From assembly GCF_039524395.1 (NCBI RefSeq), contig NZ_BAAAGO010000004.1: DNA of 64,000 bases. The stretch is one strand, 5' to 3'. Positions within the stretch are counted from its first letter, which is position 1; each line of letters starts with the position of its first letter. Below the pieces are notes generated by a model that was not told the origin of the DNA, searched no databases, and was given only the letters and a program-made list of their open reading frames with translations. The translations under genes were made by a program, and so were the position numbers. Below, one piece after another: positions 44,577 to 52,024 of this stretch. The stretch comes from Micropruina glycogenica (lineage in GTDB: Bacteria; Actinomycetota; Actinomycetes; Propionibacteriales; Propionibacteriaceae).

Positions 44577-45263
44577 ATGACCAGACCGTCCATCGAGATC
44601 TCGAACCTCGGCCCCATCGGCCAACTGCGCACCGGACGCCTGCCGCGCCGCATCGTGCAACTGTTCGCCGGGCTGTGGCTGTTCGGCTTCTCGATCGCCC
44701 TGATGATTCGCGGCAACCTCGGCGTCGCGCCGTGGGACGTGCTCACCACGGGCCTCGAGCATTGGCTGCCGCTGAGCTTCGGCCAGATCACCATCGTGGT
44801 GAGCTTCGTGGTGCTGCTGTTCTGGATTCCGGTGGGGGAGCGGCCCGGCATCGGCACGCTGGCCAACGCCATCGCGATCGGTTTGGCCGTCGACGTCTCT
44901 CTGGCCTGGCTGCCGGTGGTGGACGGCTGGCCGGCCCGGGTCGCGCTGATGCTCGGCGGCGTGGTGCTGAACGGGCTCGCGGGTGCGGTCTACATCGGCG
45001 CCCAGTTGGGTCGCGGCCCGCGGGACGGGCTGATGACCGGGCTTGCGCGGCGCACGGGCCGCAGCCTGCGCCTGGTGCGCTCGTTGATCGAGCTCACGGT
45101 GCTGGCGCTCGGCTTGGTGCTGGGCGGCACGGCGGGCGTGGGCACGGTGGTCTTCGCCCTGGGCATCGGGCCGCTGACCCAGTTCTTCCTGCCCTGGGTG
45201 GCGGTGCGCGCCGAGGCTCCGGCAGCCGCGCGGCAGCTCACCCCTTGTGCGCAGAGCGACTGA
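44577..45263 (+). CDS. YczE/YyaS/YitT-family membrane protein
   Basis: A 228-residue protein with about five hydrophobic segments. The family signature is RIVQLFAGLWLFGFSIALMI, RGNLGVAPWDVLTTGLEHWL and GAQLGRGPRDGLMTGL. YczE-like proteins are often next to MocR regulators and are thought to be transporters or permeases, but their substrate is not established. ATG at 44577 has GAGGG upstream; longer frames would overlap the divergent mocR gene. A family B repeat pair lies downstream. Confidence 0.85.
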   Translation: MTRPSIEISNLGPIGQLRTGRLPRRIVQLFAGLWLFGFSIALMIRGNLGVAPWDVLTTGLEHWLPLSFGQITIVVSFVVLLFWIPVGERPGIGTLANAIAIGLAVDVSLAWLPVVDGWPARVALMLGGVVLNGLAGAVYIGAQLGRGPRDGLMTGLARRTGRSLRLVRSLIELTVLALGLVLGGTAGVGTVVFALGIGPLTQFFLPWVAVRAEAPAAARQLTPCAQSD

Positions 45264-45352
45264 CAATCAGCGGGTTGCGCGACGTAGTAACCGTCCCCAA
45301 CTCGCGTCACGACCAGGGGCACCTGGCGAGCGTCGCAACGGCGGCGACTGTC

Positions 45353-45403
45353 GCTGGTCGAGACCGATCGTGGCTCGGGGTTTCGACAAGCTCAACCAGC
45401 GGT
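45353..45403. repeat. Family B inverted repeat pair
   Basis: GCTGGTCGAGACC faces TTTCGACAAGCTCAACCAGC across a short loop. It lies in the 157-bp region between the convergent YczE gene and the phosphate-transporter operon and is a possible bidirectional terminator. Confidence 0.7.
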
Positions 45404-45420
45404 AGGGCGCCCGATGATCG

Positions 45421-45702
45421 CTACTTGTGGGTGAAGGACGGCAGCATGCCGTTCCACACCAGCGTGTAGCCGAAGCCGTGGGCGACGATGTAGCTCAGGC
45501 CGAGCAGCACGGCCAGCAGCACCACCGCGAACAGCGCACCGGCGACGAGCTTGCCCGCCGGGTTGGCCGCCCGATCGGGCAGGTCGCCGTGGGCCCAGGC
45601 GATCGACTTCACACCGAGGGCGAACAGAATCGGCAGGCCAGACCCGAGCAGCAGGCCGGCCAGCAGCACCTGCCAGAAGCCGTTAAGAGCCGAAAGCCAC
45701 AT
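45421..45702 (-). CDS. Small two-to-three-helix membrane protein downstream of the phosphate transporter
   Basis: A 93-residue protein beginning MWLSALNGFWQVLLAGLLLG, with two or three hydrophobic segments (about 6-32 and 51-75). Its ATG shares one base with the stop of the phosphate transporter (TGATG), so the two are coupled. Small membrane proteins after PiT genes recur in actinobacteria; the role is unknown, perhaps an accessory subunit. No motif assigns a function. Confidence 0.75.
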   Translation of the reverse strand: MWLSALNGFWQVLLAGLLLGSGLPILFALGVKSIAWAHGDLPDRAANPAGKLVAGALFAVVLLAVLLGLSYIVAHGFGYTLVWNGMLPSFTHK

Positions 45703-46928
45703 CAGACCGCCACCTCGTTCTTCTGGGCCTTGTCCTTCTTGGTCTTGGCGTCTTCCCACTCGTCGTTGACGTTGTGGTGTCCGATCGGCTCTTTGCGCGA
45801 GTGCAGCCACATGTACACCCCGGCCCCGAGCAGCAGCAGCACCACGACCGCCGCGCCCCAACCGGTGCCCATCGAGTTGCCGATGAAGAACATCAGCGCG
45901 CCGACCGCCGCGGCCGACGGCAGGGTGCTCAACCAGCCGGACGCCATCCGTCCGGCCACTGCCCAGCGCACCTGCGCCCCGGGGCGTCCAACGCCGGAGC
46001 CGAGAATCGAGCCGGTCGCGACGTGGGTGGTCGACAGTGCGAAGCCGAGTTGGCTGGACGCCAGGATCACCGCGGCCGAGCTCATGTCGGCGCTCATGCC
46101 CTGCGGGGGTTCGATCTCGACCAGACCCTTGCCCATGGTGCGAATGATGCGCCAGCCGCCGAGATAGGTGCCCAGCGCGATGGTGACGGCGCAGGCGAGT
46201 TTCACCCACAGCGGCACCGAGTGGGTGTCGCTCCATTCACCGGACGCGATCAGGGCCAGCGTGATGACGCCCATGGTCTTCTGGGCGTCGTTGGTGCCGT
46301 GCGAGATCGACATCAGTGATGCGGCGCCGACCTGACCCCAGCGAAAGCCGCTGCGGCGGTAGCGCTCCGACAGCGAGGCTGCCACCTTGAACACGAAATG
46401 GGTGCCCACCATCGCCACGATCATCGCGATCGCCGGCGACATGAACCCGGGAATGATCACCTTGCCGACCACGCCGTCGAGCTTGGTGCCGTCGCCGACC
46501 CACTTGACGCCACCCCAGCCCAGGCCGGCCATCGTGGCGCCGATCAGGCCCCCGAACAACGCGTGCGATGAGCTGGACGGCAGCCCCCACAGCCAGGTGG
46601 CGAGGTTCCAGATGATCGCGCCGGCCAAGCCCGCGAGCAGAATCAGCAGCAGTTTGTCGCCGCCGTCGGCGAGTAACTCGGCCCGCGGTGTTCCGTCGGG
46701 GTTCTGCAGGTTGATCACGGCGTTGGTGACGGTCAGCGCCACCTCGACCGACAACAGGGCGCCCACCAGGTTGAGCGAGGCGCACAGCACGACCGCGGTT
46801 TTGGGCGTCAGCGCCTTCGTGGCGATCGATGCGGCCATGGCGTTGGCCGTGTCGTGAAAACCGTTCGTGAAGTCGAAGGCCAGAGCCGTTACGACAACGA
46901 GCGCCAAGAGGATCAGCTCGGGGGACAC
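45702..46928 (-). CDS. pitA: Inorganic phosphate transporter, PiT family
   Basis: A 408-residue low-affinity phosphate/cation symporter. Both PiT signature repeats are visible: DFTNGFHDTANAMAASIATK near the N-terminus and SISHGTNDAQKTMGVITLAL in the second half, and about ten hydrophobic segments surround them. GTG at 46928 is 6 nt after TACGAT on this strand, suggesting a leaderless message. It forms an operon with the small membrane gene downstream and is divergent from metG. Confidence 0.95.
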   Translation of the reverse strand: MSPELILLALVVVTALAFDFTNGFHDTANAMAASIATKALTPKTAVVLCASLNLVGALLSVEVALTVTNAVINLQNPDGTPRAELLADGGDKLLLILLAGLAGAIIWNLATWLWGLPSSSSHALFGGLIGATMAGLGWGGVKWVGDGTKLDGVVGKVIIPGFMSPAIAMIVAMVGTHFVFKVAASLSERYRRSGFRWGQVGAASLMSISHGTNDAQKTMGVITLALIASGEWSDTHSVPLWVKLACAVTIALGTYLGGWRIIRTMGKGLVEIEPPQGMSADMSSAAVILASSQLGFALSTTHVATGSILGSGVGRPGAQVRWAVAGRMASGWLSTLPSAAAVGALMFFIGNSMGTGWGAAVVVLLLLGAGVYMWLHSRKEPIGHHNVNDEWEDAKTKKDKAQKNEVAV

Positions 46929-47075
46929 ACAATCATCGTAGGGTCAATCACGACCCCGCGATACTTGAACTTGAGGGTTGCACGTCACCGCTAGTCAGCT
47001 CGTTGTTAACCGTCTCGTAACCACACCCGGGGCATCGGTACGGGCCGCTGCCAGAGCGCCAATAGTATGAGAACC

Positions 47076-48863
47076 ATGAGTTCACCCATCCTGACCGCCG
47101 TGGCCTGGCCCTACGCCAACGGCCCGCGGCACATCGGCCACGTTTCCGGCTTCGGCGTTCCTTCGGACGTCTTCTCGCGCTACATGCGCATGGCCGGCAA
47201 CGACGTGCTGATGGTGTCGGGCACCGACGAGCACGGCACCGCCATTCAGGTGCAGGCCGAGAAAGAGGGACTCACGCCGCAGCAGACCGCCGACAAGTAC
47301 CACCGGGTGATCGCCGAAGACCTGCAGGGACTCGGCTGCTGCTACGACCTGTACACCCGCACCACCACGATCAACCATCGCGAGACCGTCCAAGAGCTGT
47401 TCAGGGCCCTGCATGCCAACGGGTACGTGGCGGTGCAGCGCGAGATGGGGGCGATCAGCCCGTCCACCGGACGCACCCTGCCCGACCGCTACATCGAGGG
47501 CACCTGCCCGCATTGCGGCTTCGACGGGGCACGCGGCGATCAGTGCGACAACTGCGGACGCCAGCTCGACCCGATCGACCTGATCGACCCGCGGTCGAAG
47601 ATCAACGGTGAGACCCCGCAGTTCATCGAGACCGAGCACTTCTTTCTCGACCTGCCGGCGCTGGCCGGTGCTTTGGGCGAGTGGCTGCAGACCCGCACCG
47701 ACTGGCGTCCCAACGTGCTGAAGTTCAGCGAGAACCTGCTGGCCGAACTGCGTCCACGCGCGATCACCCGCGATCTCGACTGGGGCGTGCCGATTCCGTT
47801 GGACGAGTGGCGCGACGCCCCCATGAAGCGCATCTACGTGTGGTTCGACGCGGTGATCGGGTACCTGTCGGCGTCCATCGAGTGGGCGAAGCGGTCGGGC
47901 GACCCCGACGCCTGGAAGCGCTGGTGGAGCAATGACGAGGCCCGCTCGTACTACTTCATGGGCAAAGACAACATCACCTTTCACTCGGTGATCTGGCCGG
48001 GCATTCTGCTGGGCGCCAACGGCCAGGGTGACAAGGGCGGCGAGCCCTCAGCGTTCGGGGTGCTCGACCTGCCCACCGAGATCGTCAGCTCAGAGTTCCT
48101 CACCATGTCGGGTTCGAAACTGGCGTCGTCGCGTGGGCACGTGATCTACGTGCGCGACTTCTTGCGCGACTTCGGCCCGGACGCCCTGCGCTACTTCATC
48201 GCGGTCAACGGCCCCGAGAACCAGGACACCGACTTCACCTGGGAAGAGTTCGTCAGGCGGATCAACTTCGAGCTCGCCAACGAGTGGGGCAACCTGGTCA
48301 ACCGCTCGATCTCGATGGCGCACAAGAACGTGGGGTCGATTCCGGCGGCCGGCGAGCTGACGGAGGCCGATCGCGACCTGTTGCAGGCGGCGAGCGACGC
48401 CTACGCGGTGGTGGGCGACGCCTGGTCGCGGTGCAAGTTCAAGCAGGCCACCACCGAGGCGATGCGGGTGGTCGGGCTGGCCAACAAGTACATCTCTGAC
48501 CAGGAACCCTGGAAGCTGAAGGACGACCCGGCCCGCCGCGACACGGTGCTGCACGTGGCCCTGCAGGTGGTGCAGGACTGCAACACCCTGCTCACCCCGC
48601 TGCTGCCGCACGCCGCCCAGAAGGTGTTCGAGGCGCTCGGCGGCGAGGGTGTGTGGGCGGCCCAGCCCGAGCTGGTCGAGGTGACCGAGCCTGGGGCGGA
48701 CGCCCCCTACCCGGTGCTGCGCGGCGACTACGTCAACCAGCAAGCCGTGTGGCGCTCGACGCCGATCGCGGTGGGCACGCCGCTGAACAAGCCGTCCCCG
48801 ATCTTCACCAAGCTCGACCCCAAGCTGGCCGAGACCGGCCCGGAATGGGCCCCGATCGGCTGA
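47076..48863 (+). CDS. metG: Methionine-tRNA ligase
   Basis: A 595-residue class I aminoacyl-tRNA synthetase. The HIGH motif is at residues 19-22 (GPRHIGHVSG), the zinc knuckle is CPHC...CDNC with four Cys, and the KMSKS loop is MSGSK (344-348), a known variant. There is no C-terminal tRNA-binding EMAPII-like domain. ATG at 47076 is 7 nt after TAGTAT (47063-47068), so leaderless translation is likely and an upstream in-frame ATG at 47067 is not favoured. A perfect 17-bp hairpin lies about 110 bp downstream. Confidence 0.97.
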   Translation: MSSPILTAVAWPYANGPRHIGHVSGFGVPSDVFSRYMRMAGNDVLMVSGTDEHGTAIQVQAEKEGLTPQQTADKYHRVIAEDLQGLGCCYDLYTRTTTINHRETVQELFRALHANGYVAVQREMGAISPSTGRTLPDRYIEGTCPHCGFDGARGDQCDNCGRQLDPIDLIDPRSKINGETPQFIETEHFFLDLPALAGALGEWLQTRTDWRPNVLKFSENLLAELRPRAITRDLDWGVPIPLDEWRDAPMKRIYVWFDAVIGYLSASIEWAKRSGDPDAWKRWWSNDEARSYYFMGKDNITFHSVIWPGILLGANGQGDKGGEPSAFGVLDLPTEIVSSEFLTMSGSKLASSRGHVIYVRDFLRDFGPDALRYFIAVNGPENQDTDFTWEEFVRRINFELANEWGNLVNRSISMAHKNVGSIPAAGELTEADRDLLQAASDAYAVVGDAWSRCKFKQATTEAMRVVGLANKYISDQEPWKLKDDPARRDTVLHVALQVVQDCNTLLTPLLPHAAQKVFEALGGEGVWAAQPELVEVTEPGADAPYPVLRGDYVNQQAVWRSTPIAVGTPLNKPSPIFTKLDPKLAETGPEWAPIG

Positions 48864-48973
48864 ATCGGCGCCGGTGGAGTTCGTCGGGTCCTGGCCTTCG
48901 TGACAGTCGACGGGTTCGGCATTGCCACCAAGGTGAGGATCTCACACCGGCGGATATGATCGTCTGAACAATG

Positions 48974-49011
48974 GGTTGATTTCGCCACCGACTACGGTGG
49001 CGAAATCAACC
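48974..49011. terminator. Perfect 17-bp hairpin between convergent genes
   Basis: GGTTGATTTCGCCACCG (48974-48990) and its exact complement (48995-49011) are separated by the 4-nt loop ACTA. No T-run follows on either strand. It sits between metG and the convergent permease-prefix gene, so a bidirectional, U-tract-free terminator is the simplest role. It does not match family A or B. Confidence 0.7.
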
Positions 49012-49073
49012 GGTTGTGCGCAGGCTGAAGAACCGTGCCCTTGAAACCGGGCTACGCCGCGGCACCATCGCCC

Positions 49074-50144
49074 TCAGTGCGGGTGTGTTTCGGGCGGACC
49101 CCACTGGGTGGCCGAGTCGGGCTGCCGGCGGGTGCTGGCCCGGTCGGTGTCGCGGCTTGACCCGGTGGTCGAAAGGTGATCGGAGGCCGCGGAGCCGGTC
49201 ACCCCGTCGGCGGCGACCCCGGCGGGCCAGGTTCGCGGCGTGCTGGAGGGGTCGGCCACAGCGATCGGCATGGCCGGCACCAGCCGCACCCGCGCGGCTT
49301 CATCGACCGGCTCGCTGGCCAGCGCCGAGCCGATCAACCAGCAGGCCAGGGCGAATGCCGCGGCCGCGCAGCTGAACGCCCACGAGTCCAGCAGCGGATA
49401 GTCGCCGTACTCGTCCAATGGGCCGATCCGCAGCAGGGAGCCCGCCCGCGAGACCAGAGCCGCCAACGGCCAGATCAGCACCGAGAGCCGGCCGACACCA
49501 TGGCCCGGCCAAAGCCCGGCGCGTCGGCACTCGAGCAGCGCCAGCCACAGGGTCAGGGCGAGCTGGAGGTTGGTGATCGACCACATCCAGGTGAAGACAG
49601 TGTTGCCGGCCAGCGTCAGCAGGGTGACCGGGAGGGCCAGCATCAGCCGGGGGGATCGCGCGGCACCGGCCCGGGCGAACAAGCCGAACATCAGCACGCT
49701 GGTGAGCAGGGTCGCCATGCCGGCCACGACCTGGAACAACAGGTAGCGCTCGGCCAGCCACGGGTTCGAGCAGAGCTGGTAGACGTACGTCGCCACTGCG
49801 AGTAGCCAGGCGATGCCCGCCCATTTGCCGAGTCGTCCGGCAGCCCGGGTGGCCGGGGTTGGCCGGGGTACCGTGTGCAGCCGGGTCCGGACGAGCGCAC
49901 GGGCGACCAGGGCGGCGTCGCCGAACTCGCGCAGTGCCAGTTCGTGAGCGGCCGACGGTTCGGTGCCGGACGCCACCTGTCGCTCGACCGCCTCGCGCAG
50001 GTGGTCCTCCGCCTCAGCCACCAGGTCGTTGCGATCGGCCTGATTCCGCAACGACAGCCACAGGGCGTCCAGATAGGCGTCGATCGGGTCGGGGGCGTCG
50101 AAGACCGGTCGGCTCACTCGGGCCTTGTGGGTGCGGCGGATCAT
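49074..50144 (-). CDS. Permease-prefix-domain membrane protein
   Basis: A 356-residue protein. Residues about 15-95 form a permease-prefix-like helical domain (IDAYLDALWLSLRNQADRND, then LVAEAEDHLREAVERQVASG), followed by about six or seven hydrophobic segments and a disordered Ser/Thr/Pro tail. It starts inside the stop codon of a PadR regulator. This PadR plus permease-prefix pair is common in Gram-positive bacteria and usually responds to envelope stress or drugs. There is no ABC ATPase beside it here, so the partner transporter, if any, is elsewhere. Confidence 0.82.
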   Translation of the reverse strand: MIRRTHKARVSRPVFDAPDPIDAYLDALWLSLRNQADRNDLVAEAEDHLREAVERQVASGTEPSAAHELALREFGDAALVARALVRTRLHTVPRPTPATRAAGRLGKWAGIAWLLAVATYVYQLCSNPWLAERYLLFQVVAGMATLLTSVLMFGLFARAGAARSPRLMLALPVTLLTLAGNTVFTWMWSITNLQLALTLWLALLECRRAGLWPGHGVGRLSVLIWPLAALVSRAGSLLRIGPLDEYGDYPLLDSWAFSCAAAAFALACWLIGSALASEPVDEAARVRLVPAMPIAVADPSSTPRTWPAGVAADGVTGSAASDHLSTTGSSRDTDRASTRRQPDSATQWGPPETHPH

Positions 50145-50491
50145 GGCGTCCTCCCAACGCTGGGCTGCGCGGTGGGGCCGCCGAGCACGGCGTCGATGGC
50201 GGAGCGGAAATCCGTCCAGCCCCGCCGACGTTCGGCCAGCGCTTGGGTGCCGAGGTGCGTGAGCCGGTACGACTTGCGCCGGCGTCCGTTCACCTCGGCC
50301 CAGGACGCCTCGAGCAGCCGTTCGCGCTCCAGCCGGTGCAGCACGGGGTACAGCGTGCCCTCGGGCACCTCGAGCGCGTCGTCCGTTCGGCGCTTCAGTT
50401 CATCGATGATCGCGTACCCGTGCAGCGGGTTGTCGGCCAGCACCTGCAGAACCAGCAGATCAAGATGTCCCCGTAACACGTCACCCTTCAT
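50141..50491 (-). CDS. PadR-family transcriptional regulator
   Basis: A 116-residue PadR winged-helix protein: GHLDLLVLQVLADNPLHGYA (helix 1-2), DALEVPEGTLYPVLHRLERE (recognition helix) and GRRRKSYRLTHLGTQALAER (wing and start of the dimer helix). It overlaps the permease-prefix gene by 4 nt. The palindrome ATGCCTAG-N5-CTAGGCAT covers its start codon and -10, so it probably represses itself. Confidence 0.92.
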   Translation of the reverse strand: MKGDVLRGHLDLLVLQVLADNPLHGYAIIDELKRRTDDALEVPEGTLYPVLHRLERERLLEASWAEVNGRRRKSYRLTHLGTQALAERRRGWTDFRSAIDAVLGGPTAQPSVGRTP

Positions 50492-50528
50492 GCCTAGACA
50501 CGCTAGGCATTGGCTGTCTAGGTGTCAA
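50490..50528 (-). promoter_or_regulatory. PadR promoter and overlapping CTAG-type operator
   Basis: On the minus strand, -35 TTGACA (50528-50523), a 17-bp spacer and -10 TAGCGT (50505-50500) precede the ATG at 50491 by 8 nt, giving an almost leaderless transcript. The palindrome ATGCCTAG (50490-50497) / CTAGGCAT (50503-50510) covers the -10 and the start codon. A third CTAG at 50518-50521 lies between -10 and -35. The stop codon of the upstream kinase gene is inside this promoter. Confidence 0.8.
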
Positions 50529-51117
50529 CCGTGTCGCTCGCCCCGGTGCCCAGCATCGCCTCGGCTTCGGCGTACCCAACCGGCTCGAACCCGGCCGCCA
50601 ACGCCTTGCGCTTCAGTGCGCCCTGCGCCCGCCAGAGGGCGAGCCCCCGCCGCACCAGCACCCACGGCGGTTTGCGCTTCTGCTTCAAGTCGCGACGGAA
50701 CCGGTACCAGGCCACCAGTGCCCCGGGACGGTCGATGAAGATGCCCGTGACGTCGAGCCCGGCTTCGCGGGCCAAGGGCAGCGCCTCGATCGCGAAGATG
50801 CCCTCGGCGAGCACGAGGTCGGCGTCGTCGGGAATGGTCAGTTCCTTGTCGCCCACCTTGCACGACTCGGGAATCGAGTAGTCGGGGGTGTCGGTGCGTC
50901 CGGTGGCGAGCAGCTCGGCCAGCGCCGCGACGGCGGCCTCGCCGTTCCAGGTGGCGGGGTGGTCCCAGTCGGGAATGCCCAGGGTCTGCGGCAGCCCCGG
51001 GTGGTCGTGGTCGTGGTAGAAGTCGTCGAGCCGCACCTGCGGCAGCCCGGACGCCAGCACCACCCTCGACTTGCCGCTGCCGGACGGGCCGGCCACGAGC
51101 ACCAGGCGTCGCTGCAT
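50518..51117 (-). CDS. Uridine-kinase-like P-loop kinase
   Basis: A 199-residue P-loop protein: Walker A LVAGPSGSGKSRVVLAS at the N-terminus, RLDDFYHDHDHPGLP (the nucleoside-kinase DDFY motif), PDWDHPATWNGEAA and LVLAEGIFAIEALP. This pattern is that of uridine kinase/phosphoribulokinase-like enzymes. ATG at 51117 is chosen because Walker A then starts at the usual position; a longer frame would translate a family A repeat. Placement near other salvage genes suggests nucleoside phosphorylation. Confidence 0.85.
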   Translation of the reverse strand: MQRRLVLVAGPSGSGKSRVVLASGLPQVRLDDFYHDHDHPGLPQTLGIPDWDHPATWNGEAAVAALAELLATGRTDTPDYSIPESCKVGDKELTIPDDADLVLAEGIFAIEALPLAREAGLDVTGIFIDRPGALVAWYRFRRDLKQKRKPPWVLVRRGLALWRAQGALKRKALAAGFEPVGYAEAEAMLGTGASDTVDT

Positions 51118-51155
51118 GGGCGGCAGTCTATGGTGCGCGGTCGAGGTGGGGTGAT

Positions 51156-51182
51156 GAGATCCCGGCGTGCGCCGGGACGACG
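51156..51182. repeat. Single family A palindromic repeat
   Basis: A unit with the core CCCGGCGTGCGCCGGG, flanked by GAGAT and GACGACG, lies between the kinase and the hydrolase genes. Unlike most other copies it has no facing partner. Confidence 0.75.
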
Positions 51183-51194
51183 GGGACCCGCGAA

Positions 51195-51980
51195 TCAGCC
51201 GCGCGGCACCCGGGCGGCGACGATGGCCGTGGTGGCCGACGGGTCGATCCGATGGTCGACGGACTCGGCCACCCGCAGCGACTCGGCCTGCGGCATCACC
51301 TGCGCCAGCCGCACGGCCGCGGCCTGCAGGTCGGGAAACGTCTGCACGCCGCACAGAATGGTCACCGGCGACTGGATGCCGGTCATGGCATCGGTGGGGG
51401 TCGACACGTGCCGGGTCAGCGTGGCGTCGTAGACCACCGACTGGGCCAGCTTCACCAACGAAGGAAAAAACGGCGCCTGCTTGATCTGTTCGATCACCGG
51501 TTCGGGCAGGCCGATCGCCTCGCGCTGAAAGGTGACGACGGCGTCGTCCGGCTTGCCGTCGTCGACCAACTGCTGCAGCCGCTGCTCGAAGCCCTCGGGG
51601 GCGTCGTCGCCGAAGTTGAACGGCGGTTCGGACAGGAACAGGTGCCCCACCCGCACCCCCAGCGAGCCGGCGTAGAGCGCCAGCACGGCGCCCGACGAGT
51701 GACCGAGCACCGCCGCCACCCCTCCCACCGCGTCGATCACGGCCGCCAGGTCTTCGGCCTCGCGCTGCGGCGCGTACGGCCTGGTGTCACCGCTGTCGAC
51801 CCGCGCCCGCCGGTCGTAGCTGACGGCGCGGTACCCGGCCCCCGCCAGGGCGGACGCGAGGTCGCCGGCGTCGCCGGCCGTCGACATGGCGCCGTTGACG
51901 ATCACCACGGCCGGGCCCTCGCCCTGCTCGTGGTAGGCGATCGTGGTGCCGTCTGCCGACGAGGTGGTCTGTGCGGTCAT
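51195..51980 (-). CDS. Alpha/beta hydrolase
   Basis: A 261-residue alpha/beta-hydrolase. It has the HG-like oxyanion region AVVIVNGAMSTAGDAG, the nucleophile elbow GHSSGAVLAL (Ser), an acidic residue region after VTILCGVQTFPD and a C-terminal His in ESVDHRIDP. The substrate is unknown. ATG at 51980 begins MTAQTTSSADGTTIAYHEQG, the usual family start; a longer frame upstream would overlap the mutase gene in a different reading frame and is rejected. Confidence 0.87.
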   Translation of the reverse strand: MTAQTTSSADGTTIAYHEQGEGPAVVIVNGAMSTAGDAGDLASALAGAGYRAVSYDRRARVDSGDTRPYAPQREAEDLAAVIDAVGGVAAVLGHSSGAVLALYAGSLGVRVGHLFLSEPPFNFGDDAPEGFEQRLQQLVDDGKPDDAVVTFQREAIGLPEPVIEQIKQAPFFPSLVKLAQSVVYDATLTRHVSTPTDAMTGIQSPVTILCGVQTFPDLQAAAVRLAQVMPQAESLRVAESVDHRIDPSATTAIVAARVPRG

Positions 51981-52024
51981 ACGCCCATCGAACCAGGGGC
52001 GCCGCGGGGCACGCAACGAGCGGT

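Noticed and set aside
45421..46236. Longer start for the small gene after pitA
   Set aside because: The extra residues come from an alternative frame of pitA and are low-complexity; the ATG at 45702 overlaps the pitA stop as expected for coupling.
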